64,000 bases of DNA from Actibacterium atlanticum (GTDB lineage Bacteria > Pseudomonadota > Alphaproteobacteria > Rhodobacterales > Rhodobacteraceae), in the NCBI RefSeq assembly GCF_000671395.1, contig NZ_AQQY01000002.1, positions 304,093 through 368,092 of the forward strand, given 5' to 3'. The notes beneath the pieces are model-generated. The model worked only from the letters and a program-made list of their open reading frames with translations, searched no databases and was not told the DNA's origin. How positions within the stretch are numbered: the first letter of the stretch is position 1; each line of letters starts with the position of its first letter. Shown piece after piece: positions 17,673 to 26,095 of the stretch. A program made the translations under genes and the position numbers.

Positions 17673-18443
17673 TTACCCGGCGAAAGGATCGTCCGGGTAG
17701 CCGACCTTCGACAGGTACAGGCCCTGCGGTGGGCTGACCGGCCCGCACGCAGCCCTGTCACAGGCTTCCAGCGCCGTTCTGACGTCGCCCGGCGCCCACG
17801 ATCCGGCGCCGACACGCTCCAGCGTACCGACAAAGCTGCGCACCTGATTGTGCAGGAAAGATCGCGCGCGGACATGAAACCGAAACTCCTGCCCGTGCGG
17901 GATATCGAACGCCTCGATCCGCAGCTCATCCAGCGATTTGACGGGCGAGGCCGCCTGACAGATTGACGCCCGGAACGTGGTGAAATCATGCCGCCCCAAC
18001 AGGTGGTTGGCGGCTTCCTGCATCGGCTCCAACGCCAGCGGGTGCTGCACCTGCCAGACCTTGCCGCGTTCATGCGTCACCGGCGCGCGGCGGCTGATCA
18101 GGCGAAACAGATACTGCCGTTCATATGCCGAAAACCGGGCGTGGAACTCTTCATCCACCCTTGCGGCCACCAAAATTGAAACCGGCGCCGGTTTCAGGTG
18201 GTAATTCAGCGCCTCAGAAAGCCGAAACGCATCCCAATCCTTTTGCAGATCACAATGGGCCACTTGCCCCGTCGCATGCACGCCCGCGTCCGTGCGCCCC
18301 GCTGCCGCAATCGTATGCGGCCCCGGCTCCAGCTTGGCCAAGGCGCTTTCAATCGCGCCTTGGACCGAGGGCTGATCGGCCTGTCGCTGCCACCCGGCAA
18401 AGGGCGCGCCATCATATTCTACTTTCAGTGCATATCTGGGCAT
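17673..18443 (-). CDS. truA: tRNA pseudouridine(38-40) synthase TruA
   Basis: 256-residue enzyme that makes pseudouridine at positions 38-40 of tRNA anticodon stems. '[12 protein letters not shown]' near the N-terminus and the catalytic aspartate Asp52 in '[17 protein letters not shown]' are present, as are '[13 protein letters not shown]' and the late '[13 protein letters not shown]'. The start at 18443 is the family N-terminus ('[12 protein letters not shown]'); an open frame upstream is out of family and overlaps the ycjX-like promoter region. It is convergent with hemP and divergent from the ycjX-like gene, 86 bases away. Confidence 0.95.
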   Translation of the reverse strand: MPRYALKVEYDGAPFAGWQRQADQPSVQGAIESALAKLEPGPHTIAAAGRTDAGVHATGQVAHCDLQKDWDAFRLSEALNYHLKPAPVSILVAARVDEEFHARFSAYERQYLFRLISRRAPVTHERGKVWQVQHPLALEPMQEAANHLLGRHDFTTFRASICQAASPVKSLDELRIEAFDIPHGQEFRFHVRARSFLHNQVRSFVGTLERVGAGSWAPGDVRTALEACDRAACGPVSPPQGLYLSKVGYPDDPFAG

Positions 18444-18529
18444 GCCCCCGGTTACCCCGCCCGCGCGCCAATGGCAATTGCCGGGTAGCGCTGGGCGGGC
18501 AGGGTGCCTATCTTGCCTGTAACGAAAGT

Positions 18530-19951
18530 ATGAGGGCAGCCGTGGGTATAGGCGATATCGCAGACAGCGTGGCGCGCGGGGTTGAGAGCATCGGCGACAC
18601 CGTGTCCGAAACCCTGTTTGAGCCAACGATCCGGTTGGGCGTCACCGGCCTATCGCGGGCGGGCAAGACGGTGTTCATCACCTCGCTGGTCGCCAATCTG
18701 ATGGATCGCGGGCGGATGCCGCAGCTGGCCGGGGCAGGGGCCATTCAAACCGCCTATCTGCAACCCCAACCCGACGACACCGTGCCGCGGTTTGATTATG
18801 AAACCCATCTGGCCGCGCTGACCGGCGCGACACCGCATTGGCCCGACAGCACCCGCGCGGTATCTGAACTGCGCCTGTCTTTGCGGGTGCAGCCCTCGGG
18901 CCTGCTGGGCGGCCTGTCTGGCCCGCGCACCGTGCATCTGGACATCGTCGATTACCCCGGCGAATGGCTGCTTGATCTGGGATTGATGGACAAATCCTAC
19001 ACCCAATGGGCCGAAGAAACCTTATCGCGCGCTCAGGGCCGCGATTTGGCGCAGGGGTTCTTGCAACAAGCGGCAGGCACCGACGTAAACGCCCGGCTGG
19101 ACGAACCCGTCGCGCAAGCGCTCTCGGCCACTTTCCGCAGCTATCTGCAAGAGGCACGCGAGGCTGGCTTTTCCGACTGCACGCCGGGCCGTTTCTTGCT
19201 GCCCGGCGATCTGGAGGGCTCTCCGGCGCTGACCTTCGCGCCGCTGCCGCGCCCCGAAGCGCCCGCGCGCGGGTCGCTCTGGCGCGAAATGGAACGAAGG
19301 TACGAGGCCTACAAACGCCGCGTCGTCAAACCCTTCTTTCGCGATCATTTCGCCCGGATTGATCGGCAGGTGGTGCTGGTAGACGCGCTGGGCGCAATCC
19401 ACGCCGGCCCCCAGGCGGTTGAGGATCTGCGCGGCGCCATGGCCGACATCCTTGGTGCCTTCCGCCCCGGTCGCAACGCGTTTCTGACCAAGCTTTTGCT
19501 GGGCAAACGGGTCGAACGAATCCTATTCGCCGCCACCAAGGCCGACCACCTGCACCACGCCCAACACCCCCAACTGACCGCGATCATGGAGGCGCTTCTG
19601 CGCGACGCCCGTGACCGCGCCGATTTCGCGGGCGCCAAGACCCAAGCCATGTCCATCGCCGCCCTGCGCGCCACGGTCGAGGAAACCCGCGATCACAACG
19701 GTCAGACCCTCGATTGCGTGCGCGGCACCCTGTTGGAGGGCGGCAAACAGGCGGCGTTTTATCCCGGCAAGCTGCCGCGAGACCCCTCGCGCATCCTCAA
19801 CCCCGCCCGCGATGGGGCCGAGGATTGGCTGGGCGCCGACTACCAGATCATGCGCTTTGCCCCCGCCGTGCTGGACCTGCCGCCGGGCGACGGCCCGCCC
19901 CACATCCGCCTTGACCGCGCCGCGCAGTTTTTGATCGGAGACCGCCTATGA
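18530..19951 (+). CDS. YcjX family P-loop protein (DUF463)
   Basis: 473-residue predicted GTPase/ATPase of the YcjX/DUF463 family. The Walker A motif is 'GLSRAGKT' (40-47), followed by '[11 protein letters not shown]', '[17 protein letters not shown]' in a Walker B-like position and '[13 protein letters not shown]', a guanine-specificity-like TKAD motif. The family is stress-linked in enterobacteria and is always paired with a YcjF-type membrane protein, as here: the next gene overlaps by four bases. The start at 18530 is chosen for the family N-terminus; the long open frame upstream is antisense to truA. Function is unproven. Confidence 0.9.
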   Translation: MRAAVGIGDIADSVARGVESIGDTVSETLFEPTIRLGVTGLSRAGKTVFITSLVANLMDRGRMPQLAGAGAIQTAYLQPQPDDTVPRFDYETHLAALTGATPHWPDSTRAVSELRLSLRVQPSGLLGGLSGPRTVHLDIVDYPGEWLLDLGLMDKSYTQWAEETLSRAQGRDLAQGFLQQAAGTDVNARLDEPVAQALSATFRSYLQEAREAGFSDCTPGRFLLPGDLEGSPALTFAPLPRPEAPARGSLWREMERRYEAYKRRVVKPFFRDHFARIDRQVVLVDALGAIHAGPQAVEDLRGAMADILGAFRPGRNAFLTKLLLGKRVERILFAATKADHLHHAQHPQLTAIMEALLRDARDRADFAGAKTQAMSIAALRATVEETRDHNGQTLDCVRGTLLEGGKQAAFYPGKLPRDPSRILNPARDGAEDWLGADYQIMRFAPAVLDLPPGDGPPHIRLDRAAQFLIGDRL

Positions 19952-20925
19952 CCAAAGGCCCCGTGTTGATCGACCTCGACGAGGAAACGCCGCAGGTCAC
20001 CCCCGCCACCGCGCCCCCCGTGCCCGATGGCCGCGCCATGCAAACGGTCGTTCAGGTGGCGGCGCGCAAACCCTCGCGCCTGACCCGGTTCTTCTGGTCC
20101 GCCACGCTGGCGCTGATCGGATTCGCAGCCTCGGTCGCGGCGTGGGATTTCGTCACCAACCTGATCGCCCGCAACCCGATTTTGGGCGGGGCCGCGCTGA
20201 TCTTACTGGCGGCCTTCGTTCTGGGCCTGACCCTGATGGCCCTGCGTGAATTGGCCGGTTTCGCCCGCCTGCGCCGTCTGGACGGCGTTCACAAAGCCGC
20301 CCAACAGGCCGCCACCACCGGCGATCTGGCGCAGGCCCGCAAGGTCGTCGCCAGTGTCGAGCGGCTATACGCAGGCCGCGAAGAGTTGCGCTGGGCCAAG
20401 TCCCGTCTGTCCGACCGTAAAGGGGAGGTTCTGGACGCCGACGGCCTTTTAGGGCTGGCCGAGGTCGAACTGATGACCCCGCTGGACGCCGCGGCCATTA
20501 AAGAGGTCGAAGCCGCCGCCCGTCAGGTCGCCACTGTCACCGCCCTCGTGCCGCTGGCGCTAGCCGATCTGATCGCCGCGCTATCGGCCAACCTGCGGAT
20601 GATCCGACGCATCGCCGAGATTTACGGCGGGCGCTCCGGCACGCTGGGCAACCTGCGCCTGACCCGCGCGGTGATGACCCATCTGGTCGCCACCGGTGCG
20701 GTCGCCGTGGGCGACGACATGCTGGGCAGTATCGCCGGGGGCGGGATGCTGTCAAAACTCTCGCGCCGCTTCGGCGAGGGGCTGGTCAACGGCGCCCTCA
20801 CCGCCCGCGTCGGCGTCGCCGCGATTGAGGTCTGCCGCCCGCTGCCCTTCCAAGCCACTAAACGTCCCAGCGTCAGCAAACTGGTCTCGCGCGCGCTGAC
20901 AGGGCTGTTTGGGAAAGACGCCTGA
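19948..20925 (+). CDS. TIGR01620/YcjF family membrane protein (UPF0283)
   Basis: 325-residue inner-membrane protein with two adjacent hydrophobic helices (about residues 50-72 and 75-97) and a mostly helical C-terminal part ('LVATGAVAVGDDMLGSIAGG') typical of TIGR01620. It overlaps the YcjX-like gene by four bases (ATGA), so the pair is translationally coupled and probably forms one complex at the membrane. The exact role is unknown; in enterobacteria the pair belongs to envelope-stress regulons. Confidence 0.9.
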   Translation: MTKGPVLIDLDEETPQVTPATAPPVPDGRAMQTVVQVAARKPSRLTRFFWSATLALIGFAASVAAWDFVTNLIARNPILGGAALILLAAFVLGLTLMALRELAGFARLRRLDGVHKAAQQAATTGDLAQARKVVASVERLYAGREELRWAKSRLSDRKGEVLDADGLLGLAEVELMTPLDAAAIKEVEAAARQVATVTALVPLALADLIAALSANLRMIRRIAEIYGGRSGTLGNLRLTRAVMTHLVATGAVAVGDDMLGSIAGGGMLSKLSRRFGEGLVNGALTARVGVAAIEVCRPLPFQATKRPSVSKLVSRALTGLFGKDA

Positions 20926-20977
20926 CCTACTTAGCCCGGTGCACGCAGTGGACCGGGCAACGCCCGCCCCGCCCTAT

Positions 20978-21000
20978 GGGCGGGCGTTTCACGCCCACCC
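20978..21000. repeat. GC-rich hairpin-associated repeat, copy 2
   Basis: Second copy of the core seen at 4818-4840 (21 of 23 bases equal). It follows a CCCGGT/ACCGGG inverted repeat (20934-20956) and a GCCC/GGGC hairpin, in the 109-base gap between the convergent YcjF-like gene and the small membrane protein gene, where it may also end transcription. Confidence 0.5.
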
Positions 21001-21034
21001 CGTGACGGGCGCCGCCCTTTGTTGGGATGCGCCT

Positions 21035-21478
21035 TCAGAACCTGTCCCAGTTGACGGGAATGATAGCAAGCTTACCCATTCCGGGGTCATTGGGTAGATA
21101 GTCGACGCCCACTGCATAGGTGGTGTCCGAAGAGCTGCCCCTCGCCACCTGGGCTGAAATCTCGCCCAAAATCGTGCGCCCGGTGCCAGAGGTGGTTTCA
21201 CACCGCCAGATCGCCTTTACAGCGTCCTTCGCTGCATTGCTTTGCAACCAGACAAGCTGCGCGTTCGGCAGACAATCCCCACGTTCTTCAAACGCAGACC
21301 GATCGCCCGAGAAATGGCCGTCGCGCCCGACCGAGTTCATTGCTTTCAAGCGCTCTCCCCATGCCAGCAGATGCGGTATCTCGCGGAGGTGCCATGGGGT
21401 GGAATAAGTGTTCGTGATCCAGCCAACGGCGAAAGCTGCCATCAAAACGAGCAAGAATTGCGGTTTTGAAAAGGTCAC
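21035..21478 (-). CDS. Hypothetical membrane-anchored protein
   Basis: Small protein with one N-terminal hydrophobic segment ('FLLVLMAAFAVGWITNTY') and a soluble, probably periplasmic domain with two cysteines ('RGDCLPNAQL', 'IWRCETTSGTG'); not recognised. A TTG at 21493 overlaps the haemoglobin stop, but GTG at 21478 is preferred because GAGGG stands eight bases before it. It lies directly behind the truncated haemoglobin gene on the same strand and is probably cotranscribed, which may hint at a shared stress response. Confidence 0.55.
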   Translation of the reverse strand: MTFSKPQFLLVLMAAFAVGWITNTYSTPWHLREIPHLLAWGERLKAMNSVGRDGHFSGDRSAFEERGDCLPNAQLVWLQSNAAKDAVKAIWRCETTSGTGRTILGEISAQVARGSSSDTTYAVGVDYLPNDPGMGKLAIIPVNWDRF

Positions 21479-21489
21479 TGGGGACACCC

Positions 21490-21900
21490 TCAAATCAGCT
21501 TCGGCACCCCACCCGGCAGGGTCTCGCGTTCAACCACACCTGCGCGCAAGCTGCGGCCGATGCGGTGGGCCAGCGCGGACCACGGCGTGGCGACCTCGGT
21601 GGGCAGTTCCTCGGCCAGGGTTTGATCAAACAGCGCCAGCCAGGTTTCGAACATGCCCGGGCGGACGTTGCCAGCCTCCAGGTGCGCTTGCATCGGGCTG
21701 CCGTCATAGACCCGTTCGCCCAGAATGGCGTTGGCCCAGAAATCGGCAACCTTGGCCTCGTGCGACGGCCAATCGTTCACATGCACCGCAAACACGGGCC
21801 CCAATCCGGGGTGGTGCCGGATACGGGCGTAAAAGGCCGCGACGACGGTTTCGATCTGTTCGCGGGTGATGTCGAACTTGGGGGGCAGGGCGCTGGTCAT
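21490..21900 (-). CDS. Group III truncated haemoglobin
   Basis: 136-residue haem protein. 'VVAAFYARIRHHPGLGPVFA' followed by 'DWPSHEAKVADFWANAILG' matches the group III truncated globin pattern, where the proximal His lies in the later 'MQAHLEAGNVRPGMFETWLALFDQTL' region. Group III globins are thought to handle nitric oxide, oxygen or peroxide. The start at 21900 has AAGGA upstream and fits the family; an extended frame reaches back to 21978. Four phased TRTGCAT repeats lie 57-96 bases upstream (see separate entry) and could be its operator. Confidence 0.88.
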   Translation of the reverse strand: MTSALPPKFDITREQIETVVAAFYARIRHHPGLGPVFAVHVNDWPSHEAKVADFWANAILGERVYDGSPMQAHLEAGNVRPGMFETWLALFDQTLAEELPTEVATPWSALAHRIGRSLRAGVVERETLPGGVPKLI

Positions 21901-21956
21901 GGCGTATCCTTGCGCGGCGCGGGCGCGATTGACAAGAGGGCGCGTGCGCACAGGCG

Positions 21957-21996
21957 TATGCATAGGATGTGCATGCAATGTGCATCACTTGTGCAT
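21957..21996. promoter_or_regulatory. Four TRTGCAT repeats with 11-bp period
   Basis: TATGCAT at 21957 and TGTGCAT at 21968, 21979 and 21990: four direct copies spaced exactly 11 bp, so all face the same side of the helix. A reverse-oriented copy (ATGCACA) lies at 22055-22061. They occupy the gap between the divergent haemoglobin gene and the ileS leader promoter. The spacing is not a multiple of three, which argues against a coding cause. Cooperative binding of a regulator is inferred; the regulator is unknown. Confidence 0.5.
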
Positions 21997-22012
21997 GGCC
22001 CGTTTCGCCACC

Positions 22013-22041
22013 TTGCCCCCGGTGGCGCAGCCGCCTATAAC
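22013..22041 (+). promoter_or_regulatory. Sigma70-like promoter of the ileS leader
   Basis: TTGCCC at 22013-22018, a 17-bp spacer, and TATAAC at 22036-22041. The expected transcription start, about seven bases on, is the A at 22049, which is the first base of a short ORF. The -10 is close to consensus; the -35 has the TTG core. Confidence 0.55.
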
Positions 22042-22048
22042 CGCCCCC

Positions 22049-22102
22049 ATGATGATGCACATTGCCGCGATCATTATTCGAATTATCAGCCCGGCGCTCT
22101 GA
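22049..22102 (+). CDS. Putative isoleucine-rich leader peptide of ileS
   Basis: 17-codon ORF, MMMHIAAIIIRIISPAL, ending in TGA. Six of 17 codons are Ile (four ATT, two ATC), five of them within codons 8-13, which is far above chance and uses the ATT codon that is disfavoured in this GC-rich DNA. It ends 84 bases before ileS, whose product charges tRNA-Ile, so ribosome stalling when charged tRNA-Ile is scarce could control ileS. There is no Shine-Dalgarno, but the predicted promoter places the transcript start on the AUG, as in the leaderless trpL of Sinorhizobium. Downstream, a GGCG element can pair with CCGCC before it or CGCC after it, giving alternative stems; no T-run follows, so termination may not be intrinsic. 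Confidence 0.5.
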   Translation: MMMHIAAIIIRIISPAL

Positions 22103-22186
22103 TCACACGAGCCGCCGGGACAAGGCGTTTGAGACCTCGCGCCGCCCCTCCGCCAGACTGAAATTCTCTGCCAAGGACCACATAAA

Positions 22187-25108
22187 ATGTGCGCCGACAC
22201 CCCCGAATACAAAGACACGCTGAACCTGCCCAAAACCGATTTCCCCATGCGCGCCGGATTGCCCAAACGCGAGCCCGGCTGGCTGGAGCGCTGGGCGCAG
22301 ATTGGCGTCTATGACAAGCTGCGCGAGAAAGAGGGCCGCACGCCCTTTACCCTGCATGACGGCCCGCCCTATGCCAACGGTCACCTGCACATCGGCCACG
22401 CGCTGAACAAGATCCTCAAAGACATGACCGTCCGCAGCCAGCAGATGATGGGCAAGGACGCGCGCTACGTGCCCGGTTGGGATTGTCACGGCCTTCCGAT
22501 TGAATGGAAGATCGAAGAGCAATACCGCAAAAAGGGCCGCAACAAAGACGATGTACCGGTTGTCGACTTCCGTCAGGAATGCCGCAAGTTCGCCGAAGGC
22601 TGGGTCGACATTCAGCGCGACGAGTTCAAACGTATCGGCATCACCGGGAACTGGGAAAATCCATATCTGACAATGGATTACCATGCCGAAGCCGTGATCG
22701 CGGACGAGTTCATGAAGTTCCTCATGAACGGCACTTTGTATCAGGGGTCTAAACCCGTGATGTGGTCGCCGGTCGAAAAGACCGCGCTGGCCGAGGCCGA
22801 GATTGAATACCACGACCATCAGTCCCACACCATCTGGGTGCCGTTTGAGATCACCGTGGTGCGCGGTCATGGGCTGGACACCCACAGCCGTGATCTGGTC
22901 GAAGCGCGCGTGGTGATCTGGACCACGACCCCCTGGACGATCCCGTCCAACAAGGCCGTCGCCTATAATCCCAAGATTGCCTATGGGCTTTATCAGGTGG
23001 ATGAAACCGAAGAGGAAAGCTGGACCAAGCCGGGCGATCTTTATGTGTTTGCCGATGCGCTGGCCGAGGATGCCTTGGGCAAGTCCCGCGTGACCAAGTT
23101 CACCCGCGTGCGCGATGTGCGCAGTGAAGAATTTGAAGGCATGCATCTGAAACACCCGTTTTACGGGCTGGAAGGCGCGGATCGGTTCTGGGATTATGAC
23201 GTTCCGATGATCGACGGCGACCATGTGACCGACGATGCGGGCACAGGTTTCGTACACACCGCGCCCAGCCACGGTGCTGACGACTATGAATGTTTCGTCG
23301 CCCGAAACTGGATCGACCGGATGACCCACAACGTGGGCGAGGAATCCGAGTTCCTGCCCCATGTCCCGTTCTTTGCCGGGCTGAAAGTGTTCAACCACAA
23401 AGGCAAGGAAGACAAGGCCAACAATGCCGTGATCGCCAAGCTGGTTGAGTGCGGTGGGATCATCGCGCGTGGCCGCGTGAAACACAGCTATCCGCATTCG
23501 TGGCGCTCTAAGGCGCCGGTGATCTTCCGCAATACGCCACAGTGGTTTGCCGCGATTGACCGCGCCGTTGGTGACGGTCAGGACGCGCATGGCAAAACCA
23601 TCCGCGAGCGCGCGCTTAATTCGATCGACAAGCTGGTGGAGTGGACGCCGCAGACCGGGCGCAACCGTCTGTATTCGATGATCGAAGCGCGCCCGGACTG
23701 GGTACTCAGCCGTCAACGTGCCTGGGGTGTGCCGCTGACCTGTTTCACCAAAAAGGGCCTGTTGCCCACGGATGAGGGGTTCTTGCTGCGCGACGAGGCC
23801 GTCAACGCCCGCATCCGCGAGGCATTCGAGGCCGAAGGCGCCGACGTTTGGTATGCCGAAGGCGCCAAGGAACGCTTCCTGGGCAATGACTATAACCCCG
23901 AAGAATACGAGCAGGTGTTTGACGTGCTGGATGTGTGGTTCGACTCTGGCTCGACCCATGCCTTCGTTCTGCGTGACCGCGAGGATGGCTCGGAAGACGG
24001 GATTGCCGATCTGTATCTTGAAGGCACCGACCAACACCGCGGCTGGTTCCATTCCTCAATGCTGCAATCGTGCGGTACCAAGGGCCGCGCGCCCTATCGT
24101 GGGGTGCTGACGCACGGGTTTACGCTGGACGAGAAGGGCAACAAGATGTCCAAATCGCTCGGCAATACCGTCGCGCCCGAGCAGGTGATCAAGCAATACG
24201 GCGCCGATATCCTGCGCCTTTGGGTGGCGCAGTCGGACTATACTGCCGACCTGCGTATTGGCCCTGAGATCCTGAAAGGGGTCGCGGACAGCTATCGCCG
24301 TTTGCGCAACACGATGCGCTTTATGTTAGGCTCGCTGAACGACTTTACCGAAGACATGCGGGTGGACCCGTCCGAGATGCCCGAGCTGGAACGCTGGGTT
24401 CTGCACCGTCTGGCCGAGCTGGACCAGAAAGTCAGAACCGGGTTCGATGCGTATGACTTCCAGGGCGTGTTCCAGGCGTTGTTCAACTTTGCCACGGTGG
24501 ACTTGTCGAGCTTCTATTTCGACATCCGCAAGGATGCGCTGTATTGCGATGGGGATAGCCTGACCCGCCGCTCGGCGCTGACCGTTCTGGACATCCTGTT
24601 CCACCGCCTGACCACATGGCTGGCACCGGTTTTGGTGTTCACCATGGAAGAGGTCTGGCTGGAGCGGTATCCCGGCGATGAAAGCTCGGTTCATCTGACC
24701 GATATCCCCGATACGCCTGCCGATTGGCTGGATGCTGATCTGGCCGCCAAATGGGCGCAAATCCGTCAGGTGCGCCGCGTGGTGACCTCGGCCCTGGAAA
24801 TCCAGCGCCGTGACAAGGTGATCGGTGCGTCGCTTGAAGCCGCCCCGGTGGTGCATGTGCGTGATGGCGAGGCTTTGGATGCGCTGAAGTCAGTGGATTT
24901 TGAGGATGTGTGCATCACTTCGGATATCGTGCTGTCGGGCGACCCCAGCCCGGCCGAAGCCTTCCGCATGCCCGAGGTTGATGGCGTGGGAGTGGTCTTT
25001 GAAAAGGCCGAAGGCGAAAAATGCCAACGCTGCTGGAAAATCCTGCCTGACGTGGGGAACCACAGCCACGCGGGCACCTGTAAGCGCTGCAACGACGCGC
25101 TGGGATAA
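22187..25108 (+). CDS. ileS: Isoleucyl-tRNA synthetase
   Basis: 973-residue class I aminoacyl-tRNA synthetase that charges tRNA-Ile and edits valine. 'PYANGHLHIGH' carries the HIGH motif at 68-71 and 'KMSKS' is at 653-657, with the CP1 editing domain between ('TTTPWTIPSNKAVAYN'). The C-terminus has the zinc ribbon 'CQRCW' ... 'CKRCN' of bacterial-type IleS. AAGGA precedes the ATG. The gene is alone on its transcript: a promoter and a probable Ile leader peptide lie upstream and a strong terminator follows. Confidence 0.98.
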   Translation: MCADTPEYKDTLNLPKTDFPMRAGLPKREPGWLERWAQIGVYDKLREKEGRTPFTLHDGPPYANGHLHIGHALNKILKDMTVRSQQMMGKDARYVPGWDCHGLPIEWKIEEQYRKKGRNKDDVPVVDFRQECRKFAEGWVDIQRDEFKRIGITGNWENPYLTMDYHAEAVIADEFMKFLMNGTLYQGSKPVMWSPVEKTALAEAEIEYHDHQSHTIWVPFEITVVRGHGLDTHSRDLVEARVVIWTTTPWTIPSNKAVAYNPKIAYGLYQVDETEEESWTKPGDLYVFADALAEDALGKSRVTKFTRVRDVRSEEFEGMHLKHPFYGLEGADRFWDYDVPMIDGDHVTDDAGTGFVHTAPSHGADDYECFVARNWIDRMTHNVGEESEFLPHVPFFAGLKVFNHKGKEDKANNAVIAKLVECGGIIARGRVKHSYPHSWRSKAPVIFRNTPQWFAAIDRAVGDGQDAHGKTIRERALNSIDKLVEWTPQTGRNRLYSMIEARPDWVLSRQRAWGVPLTCFTKKGLLPTDEGFLLRDEAVNARIREAFEAEGADVWYAEGAKERFLGNDYNPEEYEQVFDVLDVWFDSGSTHAFVLRDREDGSEDGIADLYLEGTDQHRGWFHSSMLQSCGTKGRAPYRGVLTHGFTLDEKGNKMSKSLGNTVAPEQVIKQYGADILRLWVAQSDYTADLRIGPEILKGVADSYRRLRNTMRFMLGSLNDFTEDMRVDPSEMPELERWVLHRLAELDQKVRTGFDAYDFQGVFQALFNFATVDLSSFYFDIRKDALYCDGDSLTRRSALTVLDILFHRLTTWLAPVLVFTMEEVWLERYPGDESSVHLTDIPDTPADWLDADLAAKWAQIRQVRRVVTSALEIQRRDKVIGASLEAAPVVHVRDGEALDALKSVDFEDVCITSDIVLSGDPSPAEAFRMPEVDGVGVVFEKAEGEKCQRCWKILPDVGNHSHAGTCKRCNDALG

Positions 25109-25131
25109 GCCTGTCCAAAGAAAATTTCTGG

Positions 25132-25166
25132 CAGGGCGTGAAGGGAACTTCGCGCCCTGTTCTTAT
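25132..25166 (+). terminator. Terminator after ileS, shared with xerC
   Basis: A 12-bp stem (CAGGGCGTGAAG / CTTCGCGCCCTG, one G-T pair) around a GGAA loop, followed by a T-rich stretch. On the opposite side TTTTC follows, so it can also end the convergent xerC transcript. Confidence 0.85.
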
Positions 25167-26095
25167 TTGGAACGCGCTTTGGGGTGGGCCTTTTCATAGG
25201 CGTCCAGCAGATGTGCGGTGTCGACGGCTGTATAGGCTTGAGTGGTGTCCAGGCGGGCGTGGCCCAGCAGCTCTTGAATGGCGCGCAGGTCTCCGCCCGC
25301 TGACAGCAGATGCGTGGCAAAGCTGTGGCGCATGGCGTGGGGTGTGGCGCTGGCAGGCAGGCCCAGCTGCGCGCGTGCTTTGGCCATTACCCCCGACACC
25401 AGACGCGGGTTCAGCGGCCCGCCGCGGACGCCGCGAAACAGGGGGGCATCCGACGTCAGTTCATGGGGGCACTGGCGGCGATACTCTTCGACCGCCGCGC
25501 GCGCGGCCGGCAGAACCGGCACCATGCGTTCCTTGCCGCCCTTGCCCTTGATCACCAGCGCTTCGGGCAGGGGGGCGTCACGGCCCTTTAGGCCCAATGC
25601 CTCGGATATCCGCAGGCCGCAACCGTACAGCAGGGTCACCACTGCGATGTCGCGCGCGCCCACCCAATCGCGTTCAGTTTGCAGGCCGACCGTGTCGATC
25701 ATCGCTTTTGCGGCGTCTTCAGACAGGGGGCGGGGCAGCTTTTTCTGGAACTTCGGCGCGCGGGTCGACAACACGGCCGTTGCGTCAAAGCCTTCGCGCT
25801 GGGACAGCCAGCGATAAAAGGTTTTCACCGCCGACAAAGATCGCGCCAAAGATCGGGGCGCCACGCCGCGGGCCCGTTCATGCGCCATCCAAGCGCGCAT
25901 GTCGCGCAGCGCGACGGATGCCAAAGGTTTCAGCCCAACCGGGCCGCCAAGATGCTGCGCCAGAAAGGCCAAAAACCCTGTCACATCAGTAGCATAGGCT
26001 TTGATTGTATTGTCCGAAGCAGATTTCAGCGCGCGTTCATAATCCAGCCACGCCTGCAACGCATCACGCGCAGCGGGCGACAGCGTATGGCTCAT
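25163..26095 (-). CDS. xerC: Tyrosine recombinase XerC
   Basis: 310-residue site-specific recombinase that with XerD resolves chromosome dimers at dif. The N-terminal core-binding domain ('YERALKSASDNTIKAYATDV') precedes the catalytic domain with Arg in 'YGCGLRISEALGL', Lys in 'VIKGKGGKERMVPV', 'HAMRHSFATHLL', His in 'LGHARLDTTQAYT' and the nucleophile Tyr in the last of these. It overlaps the end of the DUF484 gene by four bases; the same pairing is found in many proteobacteria, which supports XerC over an integrase. Confidence 0.93.
   Translation of the reverse strand: MSHTLSPAARDALQAWLDYERALKSASDNTIKAYATDVTGFLAFLAQHLGGPVGLKPLASVALRDMRAWMAHERARGVAPRSLARSLSAVKTFYRWLSQREGFDATAVLSTRAPKFQKKLPRPLSEDAAKAMIDTVGLQTERDWVGARDIAVVTLLYGCGLRISEALGLKGRDAPLPEALVIKGKGGKERMVPVLPAARAAVEEYRRQCPHELTSDAPLFRGVRGGPLNPRLVSGVMAKARAQLGLPASATPHAMRHSFATHLLSAGGDLRAIQELLGHARLDTTQAYTAVDTAHLLDAYEKAHPKARSK

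Noticed and set aside
21985..22074. Minus-strand 29-codon small lipoprotein with IGGC lipobox
   Set aside because: It is antisense to the Ile leader and crosses the phased repeats; no Shine-Dalgarno is present and the lipobox is imperfect. The leader reading has promoter, codon bias and gene context in its favour, but this is the main alternative.
22103..24052. 649-codon open frame antisense to ileS
   Set aside because: It mirrors ileS codons; its protein is His/Gly/Ala-rich without a domain, and ileS has all catalytic motifs. High GC keeps antisense frames open.
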